Source: a virus
Direction: 5' to 3' (one strand)
Virus record (IMG/VR): IMGVR_UViG_3300042923_000448
Coordinates: 1-20,660 of that record
Length of the DNA: 20,660 nucleotides
The stretch's first letter is position 1. Each line of letters begins with the position of its first letter. This document shows, piece by piece, positions 5,562-11,699 of this stretch. The notes under the pieces were generated by a model. It searched no databases. It saw only the letters and a program-made list of their open reading frames with translations, and was not told the DNA's origin. The position numbers and the translations under genes were made by a program.

Positions 5562-6742
5562 ACGCGGAACAGACCGTCCTCGGCGCGATCCTCCGAAGCA
5601 ACAGCGTCTACCGGGAAGCCGCCCACCACATCGCGGGCTCCGACTTCCAGAACCCGTCCCTCGGGGCCGTGTTCGACGGGCTCGGGCGCCTCATCGCAAC
5701 GGGGGAGACGGTAGACGCCGTCACGGTCGAGCTGCACTTCCCCGAGTGGGGTGTGCGGGGGCTGAGTTCCGCTGACCCGTGGCATTGGTTGGACGCCGCA
5801 CCGTACCCGCACGTTGTCGGGAAGGCGGCACAGGTCGTCCGGGCCGGGTCGCTGCGGCGCCGCGGCGAGACGGTCATGAAGCAGGCGCTTGACGAGCTCC
5901 ACGACCCGGGCCAGAACCCGGCGGAGGTGATCGAACGGGTGCAGCGGGGACTCGTCAGCGAGTCACGCGGCGAACTGTCGTCGGTGACCCTCGCGGACGT
6001 CCTCGAGACCCCCGACGATCAGGACTGGATCGTCCCCGGCCTCCTCGAGCGGAAGGACCGTCTCATCCTCACCGGGCATGAAGGGCTCGGGAAAACAACC
6101 CTTGTACGGCAACTGCTGATCCTGCCCGCTGCGGGTATCCACCCGTTCACGTTCGAACCGATCGAACCCGTAACCGCCCTCGTGGTAGACGCGGAGAACA
6201 CGGCGAAACAGTGGATGCGCGCTACCCGGTGGATGGTGAAGCAAGCCGTCCGCACCACACAGACGGACCCGTCACACCGGATTCACATGTCCCTGTCGGG
6301 GCGGATCAACCTGCTTGACCCGACCGTGCTGGGTGATGTGCACCGGCTCATCGACCAGCACAAACCGGGTCTCGTGTTCATTGGCCCGCTGTACCGGTTG
6401 GCGTTGCAGATGAACACGGACGAACAGATCGCCCCGGTGATCGCGGCTCTCGATTCGATCCGTGACCGGGGTGTCGCGTTGGTGATTGAAGCTCACGCCG
6501 GCCACGCGGTCGGGGTCAACGGGATTCGTGATGTTCGCCCGCGTGGTTCGTCGGCGCTGCTCGGCTGGCCGGAGTTCGGGTACGGCATCCGCAAAGACAC
6601 AACTGATGGTGCACCCGCGAACAGGTTCGAGTTTGTGGCCTGGCGTGGTGCGAGAGAGACGAGACAGTGGCCCACCGCTTTGAGGCGTGGGAACTGGGAG
6701 GTAGGGGATTGGCCATGGCTGGTCGACGAGGAATGGATCTGA
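5546..6742 (+). CDS. DnaB-N/AAA replicative ATPase (helicase-like)
   Basis: A 398-aa protein from ATG 5546, which places VPVNAEQTVLGAIL at the very N-terminus as in DnaB. GTG 5558 (GTGA overlap) is the alternative. Residues 4-100 resemble the DnaB N-terminal domain. Residues 155-390 are a RepA/AAA_25-type RecA-fold ATPase: Walker A GHEGLGKTT (about 177-185), Walker B-like ALVVDAE (211-217), LVFIGPLYRLA (276-286) and VIEAHAGH (313-320). Such proteins act as the replicative helicase or its loader in many actinophages. The 16-base overlap with the initiator gene argues that the two work together. No primase or DNA polymerase gene is in the window. Confidence 0.88.
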   Translation: MDVPVNAEQTVLGAILRSNSVYREAAHHIAGSDFQNPSLGAVFDGLGRLIATGETVDAVTVELHFPEWGVRGLSSADPWHWLDAAPYPHVVGKAAQVVRAGSLRRRGETVMKQALDELHDPGQNPAEVIERVQRGLVSESRGELSSVTLADVLETPDDQDWIVPGLLERKDRLILTGHEGLGKTTLVRQLLILPAAGIHPFTFEPIEPVTALVVDAENTAKQWMRATRWMVKQAVRTTQTDPSHRIHMSLSGRINLLDPTVLGDVHRLIDQHKPGLVFIGPLYRLALQMNTDEQIAPVIAALDSIRDRGVALVIEAHAGHAVGVNGIRDVRPRGSSALLGWPEFGYGIRKDTTDGAPANRFEFVAWRGARETRQWPTALRRGNWEVGDWPWLVDEEWI

Positions 6743-6747
6743 GGGCG

Positions 6748-6921
6748 ATGACGAGTGGTGTTGACGAAACCCTCACCCGCGCGGGGTGCACCGCATGGCC
6801 TGAACCGGTGCGGTGTGACCGGTGCGGGTGTGAGGGCACTCGAGGCCCCGGCTCAAGGTGGGGGCTGTGCAGGGATTGTCGGGCGACGATGTCCGCGGCG
6901 GAGCAGGAGGCGTGGCGATGA
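6748..6921 (+). CDS. Tiny zinc-ribbon protein before WhiB
   Basis: A 57-aa protein. ATG 6748 lies 5 bases after the helicase stop, with GAGG at 6741-6744. Two CxxC pairs, C23/C26 (CDRC) and C41/C44 (CRDC), form a standard zinc ribbon spaced by about 14 residues. The tail (ATMSAAEQEAWR) is helical. Its stop overlaps the WhiB-like gene's ATG (ATGA), and its CDRC/CRDC layout resembles the N-terminal zinc knuckle of that next protein. Function unknown; it may bind nucleic acid or a polymerase subunit. Confidence 0.65.
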   Translation: MTSGVDETLTRAGCTAWPEPVRCDRCGCEGTRGPGSRWGLCRDCRATMSAAEQEAWR

Positions 6922-7256
6922 GCGGCGACCGTCCTAGCGCTTGCCCCCGGTGCGGCATCGTCCGACAGGTGAAGACCGGTGCGAACCGGACTGGCTACTG
7001 CCAGGACTGCACCACCCAACGCGGGCAGGGCACTGTTTCGCGGTCGTGGATGGATGACGCCGCGTGCGCGAACGTCGACCCGGAACTGTTCTTCCCGGAG
7101 GGGGAGGATGCGTGGTTCCCGACTCGGCAGGCGAAGCAGGTCTGCGCGTCCTGCCCGGTTCGTGGGATGTGCGCGGCGGATACCCCGGTGTGGGATCGGT
7201 TCTCTATCAGGGGTGGGATGACTGCCACGGAGCGACGTAGAAGGAAGGTTGCGTGA
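6918..7256 (+). CDS. WhiB-family regulator with extra N-terminal zinc knuckle
   Basis: A 112-aa protein. Residues 44-108 are a WhiB domain: the four Fe-S cysteines C50, C76, C79 and C85 in the pattern C...CxxCxxxxxC, the AACANVDPELFFPEGE segment, and the family's C-terminal GGMT.xER motif. WhiB proteins bind the principal sigma factor and tune host transcription; phage copies can interfere with host regulators. Two oddities stand out. The usual Trp of the G(V/I)WGG turn is replaced (SIRGGM), and residues 1-35 add a CPRC...CQDC zinc knuckle (C9, C12, C28, C31). ATG 6918 is in an ATGA overlap. This gene is the strongest pointer to an actinobacterial host. Confidence 0.92.
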   Translation: MSGDRPSACPRCGIVRQVKTGANRTGYCQDCTTQRGQGTVSRSWMDDAACANVDPELFFPEGEDAWFPTRQAKQVCASCPVRGMCAADTPVWDRFSIRGGMTATERRRRKVA

Positions 7257-7519
7257 TGACCGCTATCGAAGACGCCCTCGCCGCGCTGGCGCGACTGGAG
7301 CGAGCGCAGCGCCCCGCAGATGCGTCCGCGCTTCGCGCCCTGATCGCCGAGCATGAGCGCCTGACCGCCCCGCCCACCGACGAGTGGGAGTACGCGGTTC
7401 GCGACGCCGAGGGCCGCATCTGGTTCAAGGCGACGGCTGGTGCGCGACCGGGCGACATCGCCATCCGACGCCGCAAGGTCGGCCAGTGGGAGCCGGTCGA
7501 GGCCGTGAGGGATGCGTGA
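7256..7519 (+). CDS. Hypothetical protein (87 aa), coiled-coil N-terminus
   Basis: An 87-aa protein with ATG 7256 in a TGATG overlap with the WhiB-like gene; GTG 7253 is the alternative. Residues 3-38 form an amphipathic helix rich in Ala, Leu and Arg (EDALAALARLERAQ). Residues 42-85 look like a small beta domain (EWEYAVRDAEGRIWFKATAG, VGQWEPVEAV). The WEYAVRD segment is common in small phage proteins annotated only as hypothetical. The stop overlaps the GTG of the next gene (GTGA at 7516). Confidence 0.7.
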   Translation: MTAIEDALAALARLERAQRPADASALRALIAEHERLTAPPTDEWEYAVRDAEGRIWFKATAGARPGDIAIRRRKVGQWEPVEAVRDA

Positions 7520-7671
7520 ACGGTCCCTTTCCGTGTCCCACCTGCCACACCCCCTTCACCTCGGCTGGGACGGTTCACGGGTTGCACGGTAACCCTCCCG
7601 GCCTATGGGAACTCCTAGAACACCTCGCGCGTCAGGAATGCGCCAACCAAACGAACAGGAGCGGAACATGA
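7516..7671 (+). CDS. Tiny C2H2-like zinc protein (51 aa)
   Basis: A 51-aa protein starting at GTG 7516, overlapping the previous stop (GTGA) and ending in an ATGA overlap at 7668. C7, C10, H21 and H24 in CPTCHTPF...HGLHG give a C-x2-C-x10-H-x2-H arrangement close to a C2H2 finger. The rest is a helix (LWELLEHLARQE). It may bind DNA, but a single finger rarely suffices alone. No family name assigned. The evidence for translation is its conserved-looking motif and the two exact overlaps. Confidence 0.6.
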   Translation: MNGPFPCPTCHTPFTSAGTVHGLHGNPPGLWELLEHLARQECANQTNRSGT

Positions 7672-7889
7672 CTGCGCTCGGACGTTTCATGTACTCGATG
7701 CGATGCGACCACCCCGGAGGCTGCTCAGCCGAACTGGACACCGACTACGGCGGCGCGTGGCTCTACGAAACGATCGAAGAAGCCCGTGCCGCAGCACGCG
7801 ACTACGACTGGGTGACCGACGACCGGGGCCGGGACTTCTGCTGGGATCACCGGGCGAACCACCCGGACTACGCGGACGGGAGTTCGTGA
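7668..7889 (+). CDS. Hypothetical protein with C/H metal-site pattern (73 aa)
   Basis: A 73-aa protein from ATG 7668 (ATGA overlap), ending in TGATG with the nuclease gene. Possible zinc ligands are C13, H15, C19, C58 and H61: RCDHPGGCSAEL near the N-terminus and DFCWDHR near the C-terminus. The middle (YETIEEARAAARDYDWVTDDRG) is a helix followed by a turn. This layout, a short CxHxxxC start, a helix, then W......FCxxH, recurs in small actinophage proteins of unknown function. It is co-translated with the PD-(D/E)XK nuclease. Confidence 0.68.
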   Translation: MTALGRFMYSMRCDHPGGCSAELDTDYGGAWLYETIEEARAAARDYDWVTDDRGRDFCWDHRANHPDYADGSS

Positions 7890-8308
7890 TGACTCGTAGT
7901 AGACGTACCGCCAGGGCCGCAGGCACGAGTTTTGAGACATGGCTGGTCGAGTACTGGCGTGAAGCATTCGGAACCCGCCAGATCGAACGCCGCGCCCGCA
8001 AAGGCATCCGCGACGAAGGCGACATCGCCGGACTCCACAGCCACGCCGGCCCGCTAGTGGTCGAAGCGAAAAACGTGTCCCGATTCAACCTGTCCGGGTG
8101 GCTCCAAGAAGCACAGATCGAAGCATCCCACGCAGACGCAGCAATGGGTGTCGTTGTCGCGAAGCGTCGCGGCTACGGGCGGGGCTCCATGGGGGAACAG
8201 TACGTCGTGATGCGACTTCACGACTTCACGGTCCTCCTCGGCGGAACCCCGAAGCATCACTGCGACTGCCCCATCGACCACGACGACAACACAGGAGACG
8301 AAGAATGA
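7889..8308 (+). CDS. PD-(D/E)XK nuclease, Holliday-junction resolvase-like
   Basis: A 139-aa protein from ATG 7889 (TGATG overlap). The PD-(D/E)XK active site is visible: E16 in the first helix (GTSFETWLVEYW), D45 in GDIAGLH, and E59-x-K61 in PLVVEAKN, followed by a helix with QIEASHADAAMGVVVAKR. Size and layout match the Hjc/RecB-like phage nucleases usually annotated as Holliday-junction resolvases, which trim branched replication and recombination intermediates before packaging. The C-terminus (HCDCPIDHDD) adds a Cys/His cluster of unclear role. Placement before SSB and in the same operon as ERF fits a recombination role. A restriction-like nuclease cannot be excluded from sequence alone. 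Confidence 0.85.
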   Translation: MTRSRRTARAAGTSFETWLVEYWREAFGTRQIERRARKGIRDEGDIAGLHSHAGPLVVEAKNVSRFNLSGWLQEAQIEASHADAAMGVVVAKRRGYGRGSMGEQYVVMRLHDFTVLLGGTPKHHCDCPIDHDDNTGDEE

Positions 8309-8580
8309 CCGCCCGGAATGAGCAGGAGACCACCGTCACCGCGGGCCGAGACGAGGAGTGGGTGTCGATCTGGACCAACAACCCGGTCCACGCCCGCCGC
8401 CTCGACAAAGACCCGCGTGCGGAGAAAACGAAGGAAGGCCCCGATGAGTTCGGCGGCTGGTACCGCATCCGCGCAACGGACTTCGACCCGCTCAAGGGCT
8501 TCCGTCGCGCCGGGCGCACCCTCACCCCGGAGCAGCGGGAAGCCGCCGCCGCACGACTCGCCGCAGCACGCAACGCCTGA
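8305..8580 (+). CDS. Conserved small phage protein (91 aa)
   Basis: A 91-aa protein from ATG 8305 (ATGA overlap). It contains an EWVSIWTNNPVHARRLDKDPR block (residues 18-38) and GGWYRIRATDFDPLKGFRR (49-67), then a basic/alanine-rich helix (TPEQREAAAARLAAAR). I recall similar proteins near SSB in actinophages, always without assigned function. The alternation of short strands and charged loops in the first 65 residues suggests a compact beta domain. It stops 15 bases before SSB, whose own Shine-Dalgarno lies in that gap. Confidence 0.72.
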   Translation: MTARNEQETTVTAGRDEEWVSIWTNNPVHARRLDKDPRAEKTKEGPDEFGGWYRIRATDFDPLKGFRRAGRTLTPEQREAAAARLAAARNA

Positions 8581-8595
8581 ACCAAGGAGAACCAC

Positions 8596-9012
8596 ATGAC
8601 CACGATCGCTTTCCGCGGCAACACCACCGCGCCCGCAGAACTTCGATACACGGCTAACGGAAAACCCGTCGCATCCGTGACCGTCGCAGAGAACATCGGC
8701 AAGGACGACACGAAGCGAACGAACTACCACCGTGTCACCCTCTGGGGCGAGCTCGGGGAACACGCCGCACAACTCGACAAGGGAACGTCGGTGATCGTCA
8801 TCGGGCGCCTCGAGGAGCGGGAGTACACCGACCGTGAGGGGCAGACCCGCCGCACGTGGGAGGTCATCGCGGATTCGTTCGGCCCTGATCTGCGTTACGC
8901 GACTGCTGTTGTCACGAAGGCCGGTGGTCAGCAGCAGTATGCGACCGCTCAGCCTGCCGCTGATTCCTGGACGAGCCCCGGCACGTTCGGGGACGACTCC
9001 AGTCCTTTCTGA
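8596..9012 (+). CDS. ssb: Single-stranded DNA-binding protein
   Basis: A 138-aa SSB. ATG 8596 has AAGGAG at 8584-8589. The OB-fold is recognisable over residues 1-100: TTIAFRGNTTAPAELRYTANG, PVASVTVAEN, TNYHRVTLWGELGEHAAQLDKGTSVIVIGRLEEREYTD and RRTWEVIADSFGPDLRYATA. The tail ends DDSSPF, an acidic tip like the DDDIPF of bacterial SSB that recruits partner proteins. SSB coats single strands in replication and cooperates with the ERF annealing protein at 2366. It is one of few genes in this block not overlapping its neighbours, and it has its own good ribosome site, consistent with a need for high expression. Confidence 0.95.
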   Translation: MTTIAFRGNTTAPAELRYTANGKPVASVTVAENIGKDDTKRTNYHRVTLWGELGEHAAQLDKGTSVIVIGRLEEREYTDREGQTRRTWEVIADSFGPDLRYATAVVTKAGGQQQYATAQPAADSWTSPGTFGDDSSPF

Positions 9013-9026
9013 GCCGGAGGTGTCTC

Positions 9027-9188
9027 GTGAGTAAGGACTATAGGCGCCCGTCGAGGCGGGAACAGAAGTGGTTGGATGCCGTGCTGAACCCGGAACCCGA
9101 ACCCCGCCCCCACGTGTGCGGGTATTGCCGCAACCCGTTTACCGGGGGCCGAGCAGACTGCCCGAACGCTGGGAGAACCGGTGGCTGA
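9027..9188 (+). CDS. Tiny Cys-containing protein (53 aa)
   Basis: A 53-aa protein from GTG 9027, preceded by CCGGAGG (9014-9020). It begins MSKDYRRPSRREQKWLDAVL, a basic helix, then a Pro/Glu stretch (NPEPEPRPH) and C31, C34 (CGYC) with C45 as a possible third ligand. It overlaps the next gene (GTG 9181) by 8 bases. I do not recognise the family. Basic helix plus zinc knuckle suggests nucleic-acid binding. The strong ribosome site and the tight packing after SSB are the evidence for translation. Confidence 0.6.
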   Translation: MSKDYRRPSRREQKWLDAVLNPEPEPRPHVCGYCRNPFTGGRADCPNAGRTGG

Positions 9189-9471
9189 CGTGCTGCCTGC
9201 GTACCGTCACTTCGCGTCTCGAGATCTGTGCGGCCGTGCGATCGACGCCGGCTGGGCTGTCTTATGGAAGCCGCAGGAGGACACGGGCGGGAATCCGTTC
9301 ATCGTCGTGGAGGGCATGTCGGGCGACCGTTGGTTCTCTGCCGCCTGGCACACGCGTGACACGGGCAGCTACCGGTTCTGGCAGGGGAGCGTCGGAAGCA
9401 AGCACCGCCCGAGGACGGTGTCACTGAAGCGTTTGATCGAGTACGTGGAGGGGGTTTCTAGTGTCGGGTGA
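9181..9471 (+). CDS. Hypothetical protein (96 aa)
   Basis: A 96-aa protein. GTG 9181 follows GGGAG at 9171-9175 and overlaps the previous gene by 8 bases. The sequence suggests a small alpha/beta domain: LPAYRHFASRDLCGRAIDAG (helical), AVLWKPQEDTGGNPFIVVEG and DRWFSAAWHTRDTGSYRFWQ (strands), then a basic segment (SKHRPRTVSLKRLIEYVEG) ending in a helix. It is rich in Trp and Arg, with one Cys only. No domain is recognised. It overlaps the following gene by 11 bases. Confidence 0.68.
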   Translation: MADVLPAYRHFASRDLCGRAIDAGWAVLWKPQEDTGGNPFIVVEGMSGDRWFSAAWHTRDTGSYRFWQGSVGSKHRPRTVSLKRLIEYVEGVSSVG

Positions 9472-10093
9472 ACAGAACGAACTACTCGAAGCAGTCGACG
9501 AGCTCACGAAACGGGCAGTGCTGCATCAGACCGTTGCGGAGTCCCGGTTCACGTGTGTCGTGTTCGACCAGTCCCTCCTCGAACGCCTCGAGTCCGAGAT
9601 CCGGTTCTCGTTGAGTCGTGAGGGGGCCAAGAGCCTCCCGAATCAGCGGGTGCCGATCAACTCTGGTGCGCTCATGTTGTTCATGCGGATCAGTAGTCAG
9701 ATCACGGATTGGGCGCACGGGGTGAAGGCGGCTGTGTATAAGGGTGACCCTGCGCGGACGTTGCGGGCATGGTTCGTGGCGTGGTCGCAGGGGAACCGGG
9801 AGGCGGGGGAGGTGGCGGCACGGGTCCGCCTCCTCCACGGGTGGGCCGCATCCATCCGCCGCGAACTCGACCCACCCCGCCGACGCGAACTCCCCGACCC
9901 ATGCCCCGCCTGTGGGGCACACGAATACTGGCGAGACGGGGAACGCCTACCGAAACCTCTTGTCGTTGAGATCCCGAGGAACCCGGAACAGTCCCTCATC
10001 GACGAATCGTCCGCGGCTTGTCGTGCGTGCGACAAGCGGTGGGGAGCAAGAGAACTCGCCTACGAACTAGAACATAGGAGCCCCGATGGCTGA
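9461..10093 (+). CDS. Hypothetical protein with C-terminal zinc ribbon (210 aa)
   Basis: A 210-aa protein from GTG 9461, with GGAGGGGG at about 9448-9455. Residues 1-140 are mostly helical: LLEAVDELTKRAVLHQ, SLLERLESEIRFSL, a middle with SGALMLFMRISSQITDWAHG, and LRAWFVAWSQGNREAGEVAARVRLLHGWAASIRREL. Residues 148-190 carry a zinc ribbon (CPAC at 148-151 and CRAC at 187-190). Similar proteins with a helical body and a zinc tail occur in actinophages without known function. Base usage changes sharply inside the gene at about 9830, from G-ending to C-ending codons. It overlaps the next small gene by 8 bases. Confidence 0.75.
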   Translation: MSGEQNELLEAVDELTKRAVLHQTVAESRFTCVVFDQSLLERLESEIRFSLSREGAKSLPNQRVPINSGALMLFMRISSQITDWAHGVKAAVYKGDPARTLRAWFVAWSQGNREAGEVAARVRLLHGWAASIRRELDPPRRRELPDPCPACGAHEYWRDGERLPKPLVVEIPRNPEQSLIDESSAACRACDKRWGARELAYELEHRSPDG

Positions 10094-10232
10094 ATCCTCC
10101 GCGTCCGCTCACGTCTCCCACCACCACGAGGACGGCGCCGGTTGGCCGTGCCCCGAAACCGTCGACACGGACGGTCGGGTCCGCGGTCGCTGCATCGCAC
10201 CTGAACTCTTCACCGAACGAAAGGCAAGTTGA
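10086..10232 (+). CDS. Very small protein before the VUT transporter (48 aa)
   Basis: A 48-aa protein read from ATG 10086, overlapping the zinc-ribbon protein by 8 bases and ending TGA at 10230-10232, whose last base starts the transporter ATG. It has a His/Ser-rich start (SASAHVSHHHEDG), two cysteines (C22, C36) in GWPCPETVDTD and RVRGRCIAPE, and a polar tail. The two Cys and the HHH could bind a metal. No family is recognised. Its one-base overlap with the transporter gene suggests it is co-translated with that cassette. Confidence 0.55.
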   Translation: MAESSASAHVSHHHEDGAGWPCPETVDTDGRVRGRCIAPELFTERKAS

Positions 10233-10798
10233 TGAACACCACAGGCAAGCGGGTCACTGGATGGATTCTGGTGGCCGTTTTCATTTCCACGGTCGTACTG
10301 GCGAACGTACTCACCACCCACTTCGGGTTCGTCCCGGTCGGGTTCGGGTTCATGGCCACGGCGGGAACGTTCGTAGCCGGCGCGACCCTCGCACTCCGAG
10401 ACGGGGTACAGGACACCCTCGGCAGGCGGGTGGTACTCGGGGCGATCCTTGCAGGTGCCGCCCTGTCGTTCGCAATGTCGGCACCGTTCATCGCACTCGC
10501 ATCGGTGGTCGCGTTCGTTGTCTCCGAGCTCGCTGACTACGCCGTGTACACGCCGATCCGGAAGCGTGCACGGTTCGGTGACGCCAAGTGGGCCATCGCT
10601 GTAGCCGCCTCCACCGTCGTGGGGGCTGTGGTCGACACGGTCCTGTTCCTCGGGATCGCGTTCGGTCCCGCAGCGATCATCCCGGCACTCCCGGGGCAGT
10701 TGGTGGGTAAGGCGTGGGCGATGCTCGCGTTCCTTCTGATCGGGTGGGGGGTCTCACGTGTGGTACTTCGCAAACCCGTCAACCCCGCAAGTACGTGA
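10232..10798 (+). CDS. yhhQ: VUT-family queuosine-precursor transporter (YhhQ-like)
   Basis: A 188-aa integral membrane protein of the VUT/YhhQ family. ATG 10232 overlaps the previous stop. Five to six hydrophobic segments are visible (about 10-27, 35-55, 68-90, 115-138, 142-178). Family motifs include ANVLTTHFG, an AGATLALRDGVQDTLGRR segment at about 50-67, and ADYAVYTPIRKR. E. coli YhhQ imports preQ0/preQ1, the deazaguanine precursors of tRNA queuosine. Phages carrying this gene often pair it with a DpdA that puts such a base into DNA. Here the next gene, overlapping by 41 bases, is exactly such a candidate. No preQ0-synthesis gene (queC, queD, queE or folE) is in the window, so the base is probably taken from host or medium. 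Confidence 0.9.
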   Translation: MNTTGKRVTGWILVAVFISTVVLANVLTTHFGFVPVGFGFMATAGTFVAGATLALRDGVQDTLGRRVVLGAILAGAALSFAMSAPFIALASVVAFVVSELADYAVYTPIRKRARFGDAKWAIAVAASTVVGAVVDTVLFLGIAFGPAAIIPALPGQLVGKAWAMLAFLLIGWGVSRVVLRKPVNPAST

Positions 10799-11363
10799 AC
10801 GGATGAGCGCAGGAGAGCTTGGTTGCATCGTCACGCCCCGTCAAGGAAACAAGATCCCGGACGGGGCGTTCTTCTGCGCCGACAACGGCGTATTCGGCAA
10901 GGGATACCCGGGGGAAGACGCCTGGTGGGAGTGGCTAAGTTCACTCCCACCAGAGCGTTGCCTGTTCGCCGTCGCACCCGATGTGGTCGGGGACGCCGCA
11001 GCAACGTTGGTCACGGCAACCCCGTGGCTGCCCCGCATCCGCGAACTGGGTATCCCTGCCGCATTCGTCGCACAGGACGGCGCCGAAACGGTCGGTGTCC
11101 CGTGGGACGAGTTCGACTGGCTGTTCATCGGCGGGTCAACGGAATGGAAGCTCGGGCCACACGCTCGAGCCTTCACCGCGGAAGCGAAGAAGCGGGGCAA
11201 GCAAGTCCACATGGGCCGCGTCAACTCCGCTACCAGAATGCGGTTCGCGAACGCCATCGGCTGCGATTCCGCAGACGGCACTTTTATCACCTTTGGCCCT
11301 GATGTGAATCTGCCAAAGGTGCTGGGTTGGTTGCGTCAGGTCCACGCACCGACGCTGTTTTGA
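10758..11363 (+). CDS. dpdA: DpdA-like DNA transglycosylase (TGT superfamily)
   Basis: A 201-aa protein from GTG 10758 with a GGGTGGGGGG site just upstream. It has the motif order of tRNA-guanine transglycosylases: ADNGVF (D42) in place of TDSGGFQ, VAPDVVGD (D75), FVAQDG (Q106) as in VVQGG, FIGGSTEWKLG (124-133) as in GGLAVGE, and HMGRVNSATRMRFANAIG followed by CDSADGTF, where D173 aligns with the catalytic Asp of TGT. The C-terminal zinc site of tRNA enzymes is absent and the protein is about half their length, as in phage DpdA-type enzymes that exchange guanine in DNA for a 7-deazaguanine. I think it belongs to the DpdA2 group, with less certainty. Product and sequence target are not readable. 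Confidence 0.85.
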   Translation: MWYFANPSTPQVRERMSAGELGCIVTPRQGNKIPDGAFFCADNGVFGKGYPGEDAWWEWLSSLPPERCLFAVAPDVVGDAAATLVTATPWLPRIRELGIPAAFVAQDGAETVGVPWDEFDWLFIGGSTEWKLGPHARAFTAEAKKRGKQVHMGRVNSATRMRFANAIGCDSADGTFITFGPDVNLPKVLGWLRQVHAPTLF

Positions 11364-11373
11364 AAGGAACACC

Positions 11374-11424
11374 ATGCTTGCGAAGTACCACGACGAACTC
11401 AAAGCCTGGCTGGAGACGAAATGA
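11374..11424 (+). CDS. Mini-ORF (16 aa), probable gene remnant
   Basis: ATG 11374 has GAAAGGA at 11362-11368 and encodes only 16 residues ending YHDELKAWLETK before TGA 11422-11424, which overlaps the ATG of the KYRKKP copy 2. Its last part is a perfect 25-base match (11392-11416) to 14230-14254, the end of the membrane-protein gene at 14077 (EDELKAWLE). It therefore looks like the tail of such a gene, refitted with a start and ribosome site, and may serve mainly to couple translation of copy 2. Confidence 0.45.
   Translation: MLAKYHDELKAWLETK
11392..11416 (+). repeat. 25-bp perfect direct repeat, unit A (partner 14230-14254)
   Basis: The bases at 11392-11416 are identical to 14230-14254 and encode DELKAWLE in both places. 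The first copy precedes KYRKKP copy 2, the second ends the 61-aa membrane-protein gene. It looks like a trace of recombination between related gene cassettes. Confidence 0.85.
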
Positions 11425-11696
11425 AGTACCGCAAGAAGCCAGCCGTCATCGAGGCCATGCAACTGACCGACAACTGGCGTGAGGTGTGTGACTGGGTGAA
11501 CGCGCACGCGGAGCGAGTCGATCCGTACCGCCCGAGTGCCTACCTGCCCAGCGGCCCTGACGCGGACATCCTCATCGTCACACTGGAGGGCGATATGCGG
11601 GCCGTTCCTGGCGACTACATCATCCGCGGCGTGCAGGGCGAGTTCTACCCGTGCAAGCCCGACATCTTCGAGGCGACATACGACTTGGCCGAGTAG
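11421..11696 (+). CDS. Conserved phage protein, KYRKKP family (copy 2)
   Basis: A 91-aa paralogue of the protein at 811-1095, starting at ATG 11421 in an ATGA overlap with the mini-ORF. It agrees with copy 1 at 80 of 90 aligned residues. The substitutions are mild except near the C-terminus (IFEATYDLAE versus IFAQTYERAD). The DNA has a perfect 45-base match and scattered, mostly silent changes elsewhere, so both copies appear to be maintained as proteins. Function unknown. It is the last gene before the promoter-terminator module, at the end of the early gene block. Having two copies in one genome is unusual and implies recent duplication or horizontal gain of the second. Confidence 0.9.
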   Translation: MKYRKKPAVIEAMQLTDNWREVCDWVNAHAERVDPYRPSAYLPSGPDADILIVTLEGDMRAVPGDYIIRGVQGEFYPCKPDIFEATYDLAE

Positions 11697-11699
11697 GTA

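Noticed and set aside
10258-10798. Alternative reading of the VUT transporter as a lysis holin.
   Set aside because: The length (188 aa), five to six membrane segments and VUT-specific motifs, plus the DpdA-like neighbour, fit a transporter far better.
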